This document shows, piece by piece, positions 8,901 to 18,265 of a DNA stretch of 64,000 bases. A program made the position numbers and the translations under genes. The stretch lies in assembly GCA_963787485.1 (NCBI GenBank), contig CAWBDF010000007.1, positions 930,001 to 994,000 on the forward strand, written 5' to 3'. Each line of letters begins with the position of its first letter. Positions within the stretch are counted from its first letter, which is position 1. The stretch is from Bog-473 sp963787485 (GTDB lineage: Bacteria > Actinomycetota > Acidimicrobiia > Acidimicrobiales > RAAP-2). Under the pieces are notes generated by a model, which did no database searches, had not been told where the DNA came from, and saw nothing but the letters and a program-made list of their open reading frames with translations.

Positions 8901-8997
8901 CGGTTTCGCCCCGTATTCCACCCAAGGTTCACCTCTCGGCGCCGCCCGAGGCCGTTCCTTGCCCGATCTCGCGCCGTCGGCCGGGAGCCTTCCCCCG

Positions 8998-9630
8998 TCA
9001 CGCCCCCTCGAACCCGAACCCCAGGTCCGGGGCGCGCAGCACGGCAGAGAAGGGCACCCCTTCGGCGGCCGCCATCGCCTCGGCCGTTCCACCCCGGTCG
9101 ACCAGCGCCACCGCGGCCACCACCTCGGCACCGGCCTCTCGCACAGCCCGCACGGCCTCGAGCAACGAGGTGCCCCGGGTCACCGTGTCCTCGGTGACCA
9201 CCACCCGATCGGCGGCGTCCAGCGCCCCGGCGATGCGGCCACCTGCACCGTGGTCCTTGGCCTCCTTGCGCACGCTGAACGCCCTCAGCGGCCGGCCCCG
9301 GGTGGCGGCGACCGCGGCGGTGACGAAGGCCACGGGGTCGGCGCCCATGGTGAGGCCTCCGATGGCCGTGGCCACCGGAGGGATCAGCGCCAGCACGGCC
9401 TCGGCCACCCACACCATGGCCTCGGGCCGGCACACCGTCTGCTTGGAGTCGATGAACCAGGTGCTGGTGCGGCCCGACTTGAGCGTGAAGTGGCCTGTCT
9501 TGACCGAATGCGCCAGGAGGTGGTCGCGCAGGGCCGCCAGGGTGCCCGGGTCGACCGGCGAGACGGCCCCAAGGACCGCTCCGGGGACCGTTTCGGGGAC
9601 CGCTCCGGGGACGGCGCCCGGGCCGCTCAC
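8998..9630 (-). CDS. pyrE: Orotate phosphoribosyltransferase
   Basis: The enzyme has 210 residues and joins orotate to PRPP to give OMP in pyrimidine synthesis. The PRPP loop is visible as VVVTEDTVTRGTSLLEAV (about residues 125-142), and FTLKSGRTSTWFID and GGLTMGADP match the N-terminal substrate region. Its GTG start overlaps the purM stop (GTGA), so it is the last gene of a purL-purF-purM-pyrE unit. The first 25 residues contain a short VPGAV-type repeat (VPGAVPETVPGAV), suggesting a low-complexity N-terminal extension; an internal GTG start is possible. Confidence 0.88.
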   Translation of the reverse strand: MSGPGAVPGAVPETVPGAVLGAVSPVDPGTLAALRDHLLAHSVKTGHFTLKSGRTSTWFIDSKQTVCRPEAMVWVAEAVLALIPPVATAIGGLTMGADPVAFVTAAVAATRGRPLRAFSVRKEAKDHGAGGRIAGALDAADRVVVTEDTVTRGTSLLEAVRAVREAGAEVVAAVALVDRGGTAEAMAAAEGVPFSAVLRAPDLGFGFEGA

Positions 9631-10688
9631 GAGAAGCGCACGCCGGAGCCCTCGACCACCCGCCCGATGACCGCGGCGTCCCGGGCGGACTCGAACCCGG
9701 CCAGCACACCGAGCACGGCATCGACCCCACCGGGGTCCACCACCAGCGCCATCCCGATCCCCCGGTTGAAGACCCGGTCCATCTCGTCCTCGTCGACCAC
9801 GCCCAGGCGGGCGATCTCGGCGAAGATGCGCGGCTCGGACCAGGTCGAGCGGTCCAACGCGGCCCCGAGGCCCAACGGCAGCGCACGGGGCAGGTTGCCC
9901 ACGATCCCGCCCCCGGTGACGTGGGCGCACGCATGGAGCGCCGCGCCGACGACAGAACGCACTCCCAGCACCGCCGGCGCATAGATCACCGACGGGCGCA
10001 ACAACTCGTCCGCCACGCTGGGCGCCAGGCTGGGCGCTCCCGACGCCGAGCCCGACCCCGACGGTGGCCCCGTCCACGCCGGGGCGTCGAGCGCCAGCCC
10101 GGCCCGCTCGAGCAGCACGTGGCGGGCCAGGGTGTAGCCGTTGGATCGCAACCCCGGAGAAGGCAGCCCGACCACGACGTCGCCGGCGCGCACCCGCTCG
10201 GGTCCCAGTTGGGTGCCGGCCTCCACCACCCCGACGGCGAAGCCGGCCAGATCGAGGTCCCCGGGGACCATGACGCCGGCGTGCTCCGCCGTCTCGCCCC
10301 CGATCAGCGCGCAGCCCGCCTGGCGGCACCCCTCGTGCACCCCGGCGACGACGGTGGCGATGTGGTCGGGGTCGACCTTGCCCGTGGCGATGTAGTCGAG
10401 CAGGAAGAGCGGCTCGGCCCCCACGCAGACCAGGTCGTCGACGCACATGGCGACGAGGTCGATGCCCACCGTGTCGTAGCGGCCGGTGTCGCGGGCCACG
10501 ACCAGCTTGGTGCCCACCCCGTCGGTCGAGGCCACCAGCACCGGGTGTGGGTAACGAGCCGTATCGAGGGGGAACTGCCCGCCGAACCCCCCGATGCCTT
10601 CCACCAGAGGCCGCAGCCGCTCGACGGCGGCGTCGCCCGCCGCGATGTCGACTCCGGCGCCGGCGTACGTCGCGCCGCGCTGGGCCAC
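9627..10688 (-). CDS. purM: Phosphoribosylformylglycinamidine cyclo-ligase (AIR synthetase)
   Basis: The protein has 353 residues (E. coli PurM has 345). It converts FGAM to AIR with ATP. Recognisable segments are GATYAGAGVDIAAGD at the start, STDGVGTKLVVA, DDLVCVGAEPLFLLDYIATGK, GCALIGGETAEHAG, and HVTGGGIVGNLPRALP. The GTG at 10688 lies 10 bp after the purF stop with GAGGG upstream, which suits the family start better than the GTG at 10718 inside purF. A Gly/Ser/Pro stretch (about residues 222-240) is an insertion relative to typical PurM. Confidence 0.9.
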   Translation of the reverse strand: MAQRGATYAGAGVDIAAGDAAVERLRPLVEGIGGFGGQFPLDTARYPHPVLVASTDGVGTKLVVARDTGRYDTVGIDLVAMCVDDLVCVGAEPLFLLDYIATGKVDPDHIATVVAGVHEGCRQAGCALIGGETAEHAGVMVPGDLDLAGFAVGVVEAGTQLGPERVRAGDVVVGLPSPGLRSNGYTLARHVLLERAGLALDAPAWTGPPSGSGSASGAPSLAPSVADELLRPSVIYAPAVLGVRSVVGAALHACAHVTGGGIVGNLPRALPLGLGAALDRSTWSEPRIFAEIARLGVVDEDEMDRVFNRGIGMALVVDPGGVDAVLGVLAGFESARDAAVIGRVVEGSGVRFS

Positions 10689-10698
10689 CTCGGGTCCC

Positions 10699-12153
10699 TC
10701 AGACCCCGGGGAGCGCACCCTGACGGGCGGACGGCCGGGTGGGGCCCACGGCGACCGGGACCGCCACGTCGGAAGAGACCGGGGTCGGGTAGTCCCCGGT
10801 GAAGCAGGCGTCGCAGAACCCGTCATCGGCCCCGATGGCCGCCTTGAGGTTCTCGATGCTGATGTAGGCCAGCGAGTCGGCGCCCAACAGCTCGGCCATC
10901 TCCTCCACGGTGTGGTCCGTTGCCAGCAGCTCCTCCACCGACGGCGTGTCGATGCCGTAGAAGCACGGCCAGCGCCAGGGCGGTGACGAGATGCGCAGGT
11001 GCACCTCCGCCGCCCCGGCCTCGCGGAGCATCTTGGTGACCGAGCGCTGGGTCGTGCCCCGCACGATGGAGTCGTCCACCACCACCAGCCGCTTGCCGGC
11101 GATGGCGTCCGCCAGGGGGTTGAGCTTGCGCCGCACGGCGTCGGCCCGCACGATGGGGTCCGGAGCGATGAACGAGCGGCCGATGTAGCGGTTCTTCACC
11201 AGCCCCTGCCCGTAGGGGATGCCGCTGGCCCGGGCGAAGCCCTCGGCAGCGGGCACGCCCGACTCGGGCACGCCCATCACCATGTCGGCCTCGGCCGGGG
11301 CCTGGAGGGCCAGCACCTCCCCCATGCGACAGCGGGTCTCGTGCACCTCGGTGCCGTAGAGGCGACTGTCGGGCCGGGCGATGTAGGCGAACTCGAAGAT
11401 GCACAGCCGGGGCGTCACCTCGCGAAGCCAGGGCACTTCCAGGCTCTTCGGCCCGTCCTGGTCGATCACCACCAGCTCCCCCGGGGAGATCTCGCGCACG
11501 AAGGCAGCGCCGATGAGGTTGAGCGCCGGCGTCTCGGAGGCCAGCACCCACCCCTCGGGCGCGTCGGCCGGGCCCAGGCGGCCCAGGCACAGCGGCCGGA
11601 AGCCGAAGGGGTCGCGCACGCCGAAGAGCCGCTCGGAGCTCATGAGCACGAAGGAGAAGGCGCCCTCCAGGATGGGCAGGACCGCCTGGAGTGCGGTGGA
11701 GAGGTCCTCGGTCTCGGGGAAGGCGTGGGCCAGCAGCTCGGCCACCACGTCGCTGTCGGTGGCCACCGAGCCGGGGAGCATGCCCGCCTTCTCGGCCAGG
11801 GCGGCGGTGTTGGTCAGGTTGCCGTTGTGGCCCAGGGCGAACCCGGCCCGCCCGACGGGCCGGTACACCGGCTGGGCCCCATCCCAGTCCGAGGCCCCGT
11901 GGGTGGAGTAACGGGTGTGGCCGATGGCCAGGTGCCCGTGCAGCCCCGACAGGGTGCGCTCGTCGAAGACGGTGGCCACCAGGCCCATGTCCTTCACGAC
12001 GGTCACCGTGTCGCCGTCGCTGACGGCCATGCCGGCCGACTCCTGCCCGCGGTGCTGTAGTGCGAAGAGGCCGTCGAAGGTGAGGTTGGCCACCTTCGTG
12101 CCGGGTGCGTACACCCCGAACACACCGCACGCTTCTTTCACCGCGGGCCCCAT
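10699..12153 (-). CDS. purF: Amidophosphoribosyltransferase
   Basis: The protein has 484 residues and performs the first committed purine step (PRPP plus glutamine to phosphoribosylamine). A short propeptide MGPAVKEA precedes the catalytic Cys9 of CGVFGVYAPG, which becomes the N-terminus of the mature glutaminase domain. The PRPP motif is VVVDDSIVRGTT. Cysteines in RLCIFEFAY, PCFYGID and CDACFTG are the four ligands of the [4Fe-4S] cluster in Bacillus-type PurF, so this enzyme is of that cluster-bearing class. It sits between purL and purM. Confidence 0.93.
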   Translation of the reverse strand: MGPAVKEACGVFGVYAPGTKVANLTFDGLFALQHRGQESAGMAVSDGDTVTVVKDMGLVATVFDERTLSGLHGHLAIGHTRYSTHGASDWDGAQPVYRPVGRAGFALGHNGNLTNTAALAEKAGMLPGSVATDSDVVAELLAHAFPETEDLSTALQAVLPILEGAFSFVLMSSERLFGVRDPFGFRPLCLGRLGPADAPEGWVLASETPALNLIGAAFVREISPGELVVIDQDGPKSLEVPWLREVTPRLCIFEFAYIARPDSRLYGTEVHETRCRMGEVLALQAPAEADMVMGVPESGVPAAEGFARASGIPYGQGLVKNRYIGRSFIAPDPIVRADAVRRKLNPLADAIAGKRLVVVDDSIVRGTTQRSVTKMLREAGAAEVHLRISSPPWRWPCFYGIDTPSVEELLATDHTVEEMAELLGADSLAYISIENLKAAIGADDGFCDACFTGDYPTPVSSDVAVPVAVGPTRPSARQGALPGV

Positions 12154-12166
12154 TGTCGCACAGGCG

Positions 12167-14070
12167 TCACACGTCTCCCATCGCCCGGGGCAGCGCCCCC
12201 TCGTAGGCGCCTCGCAGGATCTCGAGCTCGAGGTCCACCAGGTCGCCCAGGACGAACCGCCCGCCGCCCGCCGGGCCCAACACGGCGGCCGGAATCCCTG
12301 CCGCCGCCGCCGTCGCGCACAGTTCGTCGGGATCGGGGGTCGCCGCCACCACCCGCGAGGGCAGCTCGGTGAAGAGCTCGGCCGGGTCACCGAGCGCCAG
12401 CCGGCACCCCGAGCCGGCCGCGGCGGCCATCTCGGCCAGGGCGACCGCCAGGCCGCCCCCCGACACGTCGTGCACGGCGTCGACGAGGGCCCGTCCCGCC
12501 CTCCCGCTCGGGGCCGCCGCCGCCACCTGCTCCGCCACCAGGCCGGTGACGAAGCCGCAGAGCGCGCCGTGCGCAGCGAAGTCCACGGCGGGGACGGTGC
12601 CGGTGCGGTGCTCCCTCCGCTCGGTGGCCCAACGGGTCCCCTCCAGTGGGAACGTGCCCTGGCCGGCGGAGCGTGCGCCCAGCAGGACGACGGTGTCCCC
12701 CTCAGTCCAGCCCAGGCCGGGGGGCGGGGCGTGGACGGCGTCGAGCAGTCCGAGGACCCCGAGCACCGGGGTGGGATCGATGTCGGCTCCCGCGCTCTCG
12801 TTGTAGAGGCTGACGTTGCCCCCGACCACCGGGAGCCCCAGCGCCCGGCAGCCCTCCGCCAGCCCGTCGATGCTCTCCGAGAGCTGCCACATGACCTCGG
12901 GGTGCTCGGGGTTGCCGAAGTTGAGGCAGTTGACGACCGCGACCGGCGCGGCCCCGACGCAGGCCAGGTTGGCCACGCCCTCGGCCAGTGCCAGGGCCGT
13001 CCCGCGGCGCGGGTCGAGCGCGCACGCCCGCGGGTTCGAGTCGGTCGAGAGCGCCACCCCCCGCTCCGAGGCGGGCAGCCCCGGGCCGGCCAGACGCAAC
13101 AGCGCGGCATCGGAGCCGGGCCCGGCCACCGTGTTGAGGAACAGCTGGTGGTCGTACTGGCGGTAGACCCAGCGCGGCGAGCGCACCAGGGCGAGAAGAT
13201 CGGCCTCGCACTCGCCCGGCGCCGGCGGGGTGGGCGGCGGCGGCGGTCTGCCCGGGAGTGACGGCGCGCGGCGCGGCCGGTCGTAGAGCGGGGCGTCGTC
13301 GGAGAGGGACGCGGCCGGCACGTCGGCCAGGACCGGCCCGTCCATCCCGTCGCGGATGCGCAGTCGGCCACCGCCCTCGGCCGCGGGCGCGGTGACCGTG
13401 CCGACGACCGTGGCGCGCACCTCCCAGCGGGCGCAGATCTCCGACACGGCCGGCCACGACTCGGGTTTCACGATGGCGAGCATCCGCTCCTGGCTCTCGC
13501 TCGTCATCACCTCCCAGGGTTCCATCCCCTCCTCGCGTCGAGGTACGGCGGACACGTCGACGTCCATGCCCACACCACCGCGTCCCGCCGTCTCGCTGGT
13601 GGCGCAGGCCAGGCCGGCCCCGCCGAGGTCCTGGATCCCGACCACGAGCTTGGTGTCGAGCAGCTCCAGGCAGGCCTCAATGAGCCGCTTCTCCTCGAAG
13701 GGATCGCCCACCTGGACGCTCGGGCGCTTGGCGTCGTCCGCCCCGTTGGCGCCGGCGTCGTCGCCGTCGAAACCGGCCGAAGCCAGGACGCTCACACCGC
13801 CGATCCCGTCGCGGCCGGTGCGCGACCCGAGCAGGACAGCCAGGTTGCCCGGGCCGGACGCGATCCCGAGGACGAGCCGTTCGGTGGGCAGGGCGCCCAT
13901 GCAGAGGACGTTGACGAGCGGGTTCTGCGCGTAGCACGGGTCGAAGGTGAGCTCGCCCCCCACCGTCGGCACGCCGACGGAGTTGCCGTAGGCCGAGATC
14001 CCGCCCACCACGCCCTCGACCAGCCAGCGCTGGCGGGCATCGTCGGGCGGCCCGAAGAAGAGGGGGTCCA

Positions 14071-14071
<1 letters not shown>
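12167..14071 (-). CDS. purL: Phosphoribosylformylglycinamidine synthase II, C-terminal part (frameshifted purL)
   Basis: This reading frame carries most of the small PurL: from MDPLFFGPPDDARQ through GVPTVGGELTFDP, VQDLGGAGLACATSE-type and GNVSLYNES segments to the end. PurL makes FGAM from FGAR, using ammonia from PurQ with PurS as partner; purQ and purS are present at 16389-17321. The first part of the enzyme lies in another frame at 14071-14439. One G missing from the run opposite 14089-14092 would join the two into a 757-residue protein of normal size. The break interrupts the conserved DIFTMGARP motif, so I favour a sequencing error. Confidence 0.88.
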
Positions 14072-14439
<368 letters not shown>

Positions 14440-14780
14440 GCCTCCACGATAGGGCCCCGCGGGCGGAGCGATGTCAAGCCCGGCGTGCCCAGGGAGGCCG
14501 AAGACCGCAGGCCAGACCTATGGAAGTCCCCCATTCCCTGTCCTGGCGTCAAATCGAACACCCCCGTTTCCAGCCGATGGGTCTGCGCCACTTCGGGTAA
14601 AGACGCCGGCGTGGGACGTCCACGGATTCCGACAAGTCCAGCGTGTGATTTTCCCGTCCGCAGGCGATCCCAATGAGAATCGGTCGATTCGAACCTGGGA
14701 AGAGCGAGAATCTGGAAGATCAGCAAGGAAATCAGTCCGATTTACCTCAGAGATCCACCGCCATGGGTCACAATGGGGGG
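14440..14780. other. Intergenic region between purL and the conserved small gene
   Basis: The 341-bp divergent region must hold the promoter of purL-purF-purM-pyrE on the minus strand and that of the 14781 gene on the plus strand. It is less GC-rich than its surroundings (for example around 14640-14760). I see no clear promoter pair, PurR-like box or riboswitch fold in it. Confidence 0.4.
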
Positions 14781-15209
14781 ATGCCAACAAAGGGAAAAAC
14801 TCTGGCTCCTCGCAAGCCCATGAGCAGCGGCCACAAGGCGGCGCTCGCTCGTGGCCGCGCGGAGAGTGCAACCGTCCGCCACTACCTCGAGGCACTCGAA
14901 ACCTCCAAGCCCAAACGGGGGCGCAAGCGCACTCCCGCCTCCATCGACCGGCGTTTGGGGAGCATCGAGACACAGCTGGTCGGGGCCGATGCCTTGACGA
15001 GATTGCACCTGCTGCAGGAGCAGAAGGACCTGCTCGACGAGCGCTCCCGCACCAATCAGGTCAAGGACCTCACGGCGCTCGAGAAGCAGTTCATCAAGGT
15101 GGCCAAGGCCTACGGAGAGCGCAAGGGCATCACGTATTCGACGTGGCGCGCCGCCGGGGTCAGCGCGGCCGTGCTCCAGAAGGCGGAGATCTCCCGGGCG
15201 CGCGGCTGA
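14781..15209 (+). CDS. Conserved actinobacterial protein of unknown function
   Basis: The protein has about 142 residues, is basic and probably soluble. It has a Lys/Arg-rich front part (SSGHKAALARGRAE, then KPKRGRKRTPASIDRRL), a central helical segment (LGSIETQLVGADALTRLHLLQEQKDLL), and a C-terminal block EKQFIKVAKAYGERKGITYSTWRAAGVSAAVLQKA. Proteins of this pattern are widespread in Actinobacteria in my recollection, without an established function. The basic patches and the short C-terminal WRAAGV unit would suit nucleic-acid binding, which is inference. The start could also be the ATG at 14763. It is oriented against its purine neighbours. Confidence 0.65.
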   Translation: MPTKGKTLAPRKPMSSGHKAALARGRAESATVRHYLEALETSKPKRGRKRTPASIDRRLGSIETQLVGADALTRLHLLQEQKDLLDERSRTNQVKDLTALEKQFIKVAKAYGERKGITYSTWRAAGVSAAVLQKAEISRARG

Positions 15210-15258
15210 GCGCCAGGCCCGAATTTCTGAGCTCGCCTTTCTGGACTCGCCAGATCCG

Positions 15259-16302
15259 CTACCCGTTACCGGCTACGCCGCGGGCCGGGTCGTCGGGGGG
15301 AAGTACTGCTCCACCGCCTGGGCCAGACCGGTGGCGATCACCTGCTGGCCACTCGTGTTCTCGGCGATGCTGGCCTCGAACGGGTCGGTGATGAAGAGGG
15401 GCTCGATCGAGCGCGCCGGGCATCTCGCTCGGGGTGCTGAACCAGCCCGGGTCGGCTGGACCGAGGAGGAGCAGGTGGTCGTAGTGACTGGCCGCTGAAG
15501 TCAGCGCCGGTCCACCGAGCGCCGAGTCCCCGACGACGCCGAGGTTCGGGATCCCCCAACCCTGTGTGTTCATGGCGCGGAGCACGTCGTCCTGCACGAG
15601 CGTGGCCAACCGGAGGTTCTCGGTCGAGAACGCCCGGCCGGAGTCGTAGCCAGTCACGCTTCCCGCATCGAGGGACGAGCCCCCGGCGTCGAAGTAGATG
15701 CCGACGAGGAGGTCCGCCTTCGCCATGTTGGCGCAGACGTCGCGGGCCGCGACGTCGTCGTGGACCCCCTGGGCCGTGAAAAGCCCACCGGACACGTCGG
15801 GAGGCCCCGGGCGGCTGACCGTTTCGTCTCCCGTTCGCGACACGACCACGGTGAACCCGTGATCACGGAGGAGGGCCGCGGTGTCGAGCTCCACCGGGAG
15901 GGTGATGTTCGCCTCGTGGACCGGCTTCCCGGTCTGGTCCTCGCCCACGCCACCGGGGTCGAGGCCGCCGTGGCCGGCGTCGAGGAACACGGTCGTGTGC
16001 CGGTCGCCCGCGAGCGGGGGGAACTCCACGCACGCTCCGGGCTCGAAGAGCTTCTCGTCCACTGGTGTGCCCGTCGTGCTCACCGTGCTCGTCGTGTGCA
16101 GCGACATGGAGCGGGCCGTCACGCTCCACCACACCGACCGGGAGGCGAGCGCGGCCACGGCGACTCCGGCAACCACCACGACCCACAGTGCCCTCCGTCG
16201 TGCACTCCCACCCTGGCGCGGGGCCTTCCCCTTCGCGGCTGCGCCGGCTCCGGCGCTCCGGGTCACCCTCGCGTGCTCTGGCGACTTGGAGGGCGGGGGC
16301 AT
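15259..16302 (-). CDS. N-acetylmuramoyl-L-alanine amidase (Amidase_3), frameshifted near the end
   Basis: The 347-residue frame has a single N-terminal transmembrane anchor (about 37-58) and an Amidase_3 fold outside the membrane. Zinc-site elements seen are FLDAGHGGLDPG and the Glu of VHEANITLPVEL. The third ligand region, usually SIHAN, reads GIYFDAG, so the His is a Tyr. After SEMPGAL the frame runs into unrelated Arg/Pro-rich residues. One extra base at 15401-15411 would restore IEPLFITDPFEASIAEN and QAVEQYFPPTT with a stop at 15273, giving 342 residues and the family's catalytic Glu. GGGAG precedes the ATG. Confidence 0.75.
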   Translation of the reverse strand: MPPPSKSPEHARVTRSAGAGAAAKGKAPRQGGSARRRALWVVVVAGVAVAALASRSVWWSVTARSMSLHTTSTVSTTGTPVDEKLFEPGACVEFPPLAGDRHTTVFLDAGHGGLDPGGVGEDQTGKPVHEANITLPVELDTAALLRDHGFTVVVSRTGDETVSRPGPPDVSGGLFTAQGVHDDVAARDVCANMAKADLLVGIYFDAGGSSLDAGSVTGYDSGRAFSTENLRLATLVQDDVLRAMNTQGWGIPNLGVVGDSALGGPALTSAASHYDHLLLLGPADPGWFSTPSEMPGALDRAPLHHRPVRGQHRREHEWPAGDRHRSGPGGGAVLPPDDPARGVAGNG

Positions 16303-16388
16303 CGGGCTCCCACCTTAGGAAACGCGCCGGTCGATTTCGTCGCGCCCACACCCATGTCGGCGGCCCACGTCGGCGGGGGGACCGATCG

Positions 16389-17069
16389 TCAGGCTGCGGC
16401 ACGCGACCCGGCCGCCGACACCAGGGCTCGCAGGAGCACCAGTCCGTCGGTCGAGCCGAGCAACGACCAGATGGCCCGTTCGGGGTGGGGCATCAGGCCC
16501 ACCACGTTGCCTTTCTCGTTGGTGATCCCGGCGATGGCGTCCAGTGAGCCGTTGGGGTTCTCCGCGTAGCGCAGCACAATGCGGTCCTCGGCCTGAAGAC
16601 GACGCAGCGTCTCGTCGTCACAGGTGAAGTTGCCCGAGAAGTGGTTCACCGGGACGAGGAGCTCGTCGCCCCTCGCCGCGCCGGCCGTCAGCACCGACCT
16701 CGTCGAGGCGACGATCAGCCGTGCGGGCTCGCACAAGAAGCGAAGCCGGGCGTTCTTTTGGAGCGCGCCCGGCAGCAGGCCCGCCTCGGTGAGGACCTGG
16801 AAGCCGTTGCAGATGCCGACCACGGGCCCACCGGCGCGGGCGAAGGCGCTGACGGCCTCCATCACCGGAGAGAAGCGGGCCAGGGCTCCGGGCCGCAGGT
16901 AGTCACCGTGGGCGAAGCCCCCGGGCAGGACCACCGCATCGATGACGCCGAGCTCCGTGTCGCCGTGCCAGAGCAACACACCCTCGCCCCCGGCGGCCTC
17001 CACGGCCAGCACCACGTCATGCTCGCAGTTGGTGCCAGGAAAGACGACGACGCCGACGCGCGTCGCCAC
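16389..17069 (-). CDS. purQ: FGAM synthase, glutaminase subunit PurQ
   Basis: The protein has 226 residues and is a class I glutamine amidotransferase. It feeds ammonia to PurL. Visible are VVVFPGTNCEHD at the start, the nucleophile in VVGICNGFQVLTEAGLLPG, and the His/Glu pair in GLMPHPERA. Its GTG start directly abuts the purS stop with no gap, which suggests coupled translation. It ends the purA-to-purQ run; a cell-wall amidase gene follows. Confidence 0.93.
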   Translation of the reverse strand: MATRVGVVVFPGTNCEHDVVLAVEAAGGEGVLLWHGDTELGVIDAVVLPGGFAHGDYLRPGALARFSPVMEAVSAFARAGGPVVGICNGFQVLTEAGLLPGALQKNARLRFLCEPARLIVASTRSVLTAGAARGDELLVPVNHFSGNFTCDDETLRRLQAEDRIVLRYAENPNGSLDAIAGITNEKGNVVGLMPHPERAIWSLLGSTDGLVLLRALVSAAGSRAAA

Positions 17070-17321
17070 TCAGATCACCTCGAGCTCGAGCCGGCTCTGC
17101 TCAATGACCGGGTTGGCCAACAGTCGGTCGGCCAGCTCCGCCGCCGTTGAGCGTGCCATCCCTTCGTCGGGCGCATCGACCTCGAAGCTGAACGAGCGGC
17201 CGGCCCGGACGTGGGCCACCCCCTCGAAGCCGAGCGCGGGCAGAGCCCGTTCGATGGTGGCGCCCTCGGGATCGGCGATCCCGGGCCGCAGCTGGACCTC
17301 CACACGGGCGCGGAACCTCAT
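17070..17321 (-). CDS. purS: FGAM synthase, PurS subunit
   Basis: This small protein of 83 residues bridges PurL and PurQ in the three-part FGAM synthase. The pattern RARVEVQLRPGIADPEGATIERALPALGF, followed by VRAGRSFSFEVDA, matches PurS. Its ATG at 17321 overlaps the purC stop (ATGA). Its presence agrees with the small form of PurL in this window. Confidence 0.92.
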   Translation of the reverse strand: MRFRARVEVQLRPGIADPEGATIERALPALGFEGVAHVRAGRSFSFEVDAPDEGMARSTAAELADRLLANPVIEQSRLELEVI

Positions 17322-18265
17322 GCCGACGCACCGTACCAGTCGCTCAACGAGCGCCCCGTGACGCGTTCGTAGGCCGCGATGTAGCGCGCCGACATCGCTT
17401 CGATCACGGCCGCGGGTAGCGGCGGGGACGGAGGCGTCCGGTCCCAGGGCTGGGCCGCCAGCCAGTCGCGCAGGGGCTGCTTGTCGAACGCGGGCGGCGT
17501 CGTCCCCGGCACCACCTGGTCCGCTGGCCATAGCCGCGAGGAGTCGGGCGTGCACACCTCGTCGCACAAGCACAGCACGCCGTCGACGTAGCCCAGTTCG
17601 AACTTGGTGTCCGCCAGCACGAACCCGGCGGTGGCGCAGCGCGCCGCGGCCCGGCGATACAGCTCGAGCGCGATGTCCCGTGCCGTGGTGGCCGCCTCGT
17701 CCCCCACCAGGTCGACCGCGGCCTCGAAGTCGATGTTGAGGTCGTGGCCCTCCGTCGCCTTGGTCGAGGGGGTGAAGATCGGTTCGGGCAACCGGCTGGC
17801 CAGCTGCAGGCCCGTCGGCATGGTGAGGCCGTGCACGGTGCCGGTGCGGGCGTACTCTTCGTACGCCTGACCAGCGAGGTATCCCCGGACGATGCATTCG
17901 AGAGGGAGCATGTGGGCTCGGCGCACCAGGACGGCCCGACCGGCCCAGTCCCCCGGCAGCCTCAGCCCGCCCAGCCGTCGTGTCACGTCGGCCGGGTCGA
18001 CGGCCAGCAGCGTGCCGGGCACCACGTCGGCCATCTCCTCGCACCAGAACCACGTCATGGCGGTCAGCACCCGGCCCTTCTCGGGAATGGTCTCGGCCAT
18101 GATCACGTCGAACGCGCTGACCCGGTCCGATGCCACCATGAGGAGGCGGTCGCCACCGGCGTCGTAGAGCTCGCGTACTTTTCCCGAGTGCAGCCGGGGC
18201 AGCGTTGCCGCGTCGTCCGCCGGTGGTGCGGCGTTCACGGTCGCAGCGTCACCGTCGGCCGTCAC
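17318..18265 (-). CDS. purC: SAICAR synthetase
   Basis: The protein has 315 residues, the longer form of the enzyme that joins CAIR and aspartate. Motifs are LHSGKVRELYDAGGDRLL, SDRVSAFDVIMAETIPEKG, LECIVRGYLAG and FTPSTKATEGHD, plus FVLADTKFELG in the C-terminal half. The GTG at 18265 overlaps the purB stop by GTGA and is the most likely start. An Ala-rich lead of about 18 residues precedes the conserved domain. Confidence 0.93.
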   Translation of the reverse strand: MTADGDAATVNAAPPADDAATLPRLHSGKVRELYDAGGDRLLMVASDRVSAFDVIMAETIPEKGRVLTAMTWFWCEEMADVVPGTLLAVDPADVTRRLGGLRLPGDWAGRAVLVRRAHMLPLECIVRGYLAGQAYEEYARTGTVHGLTMPTGLQLASRLPEPIFTPSTKATEGHDLNIDFEAAVDLVGDEAATTARDIALELYRRAAARCATAGFVLADTKFELGYVDGVLCLCDEVCTPDSSRLWPADQVVPGTTPPAFDKQPLRDWLAAQPWDRTPPSPPLPAAVIEAMSARYIAAYERVTGRSLSDWYGASA

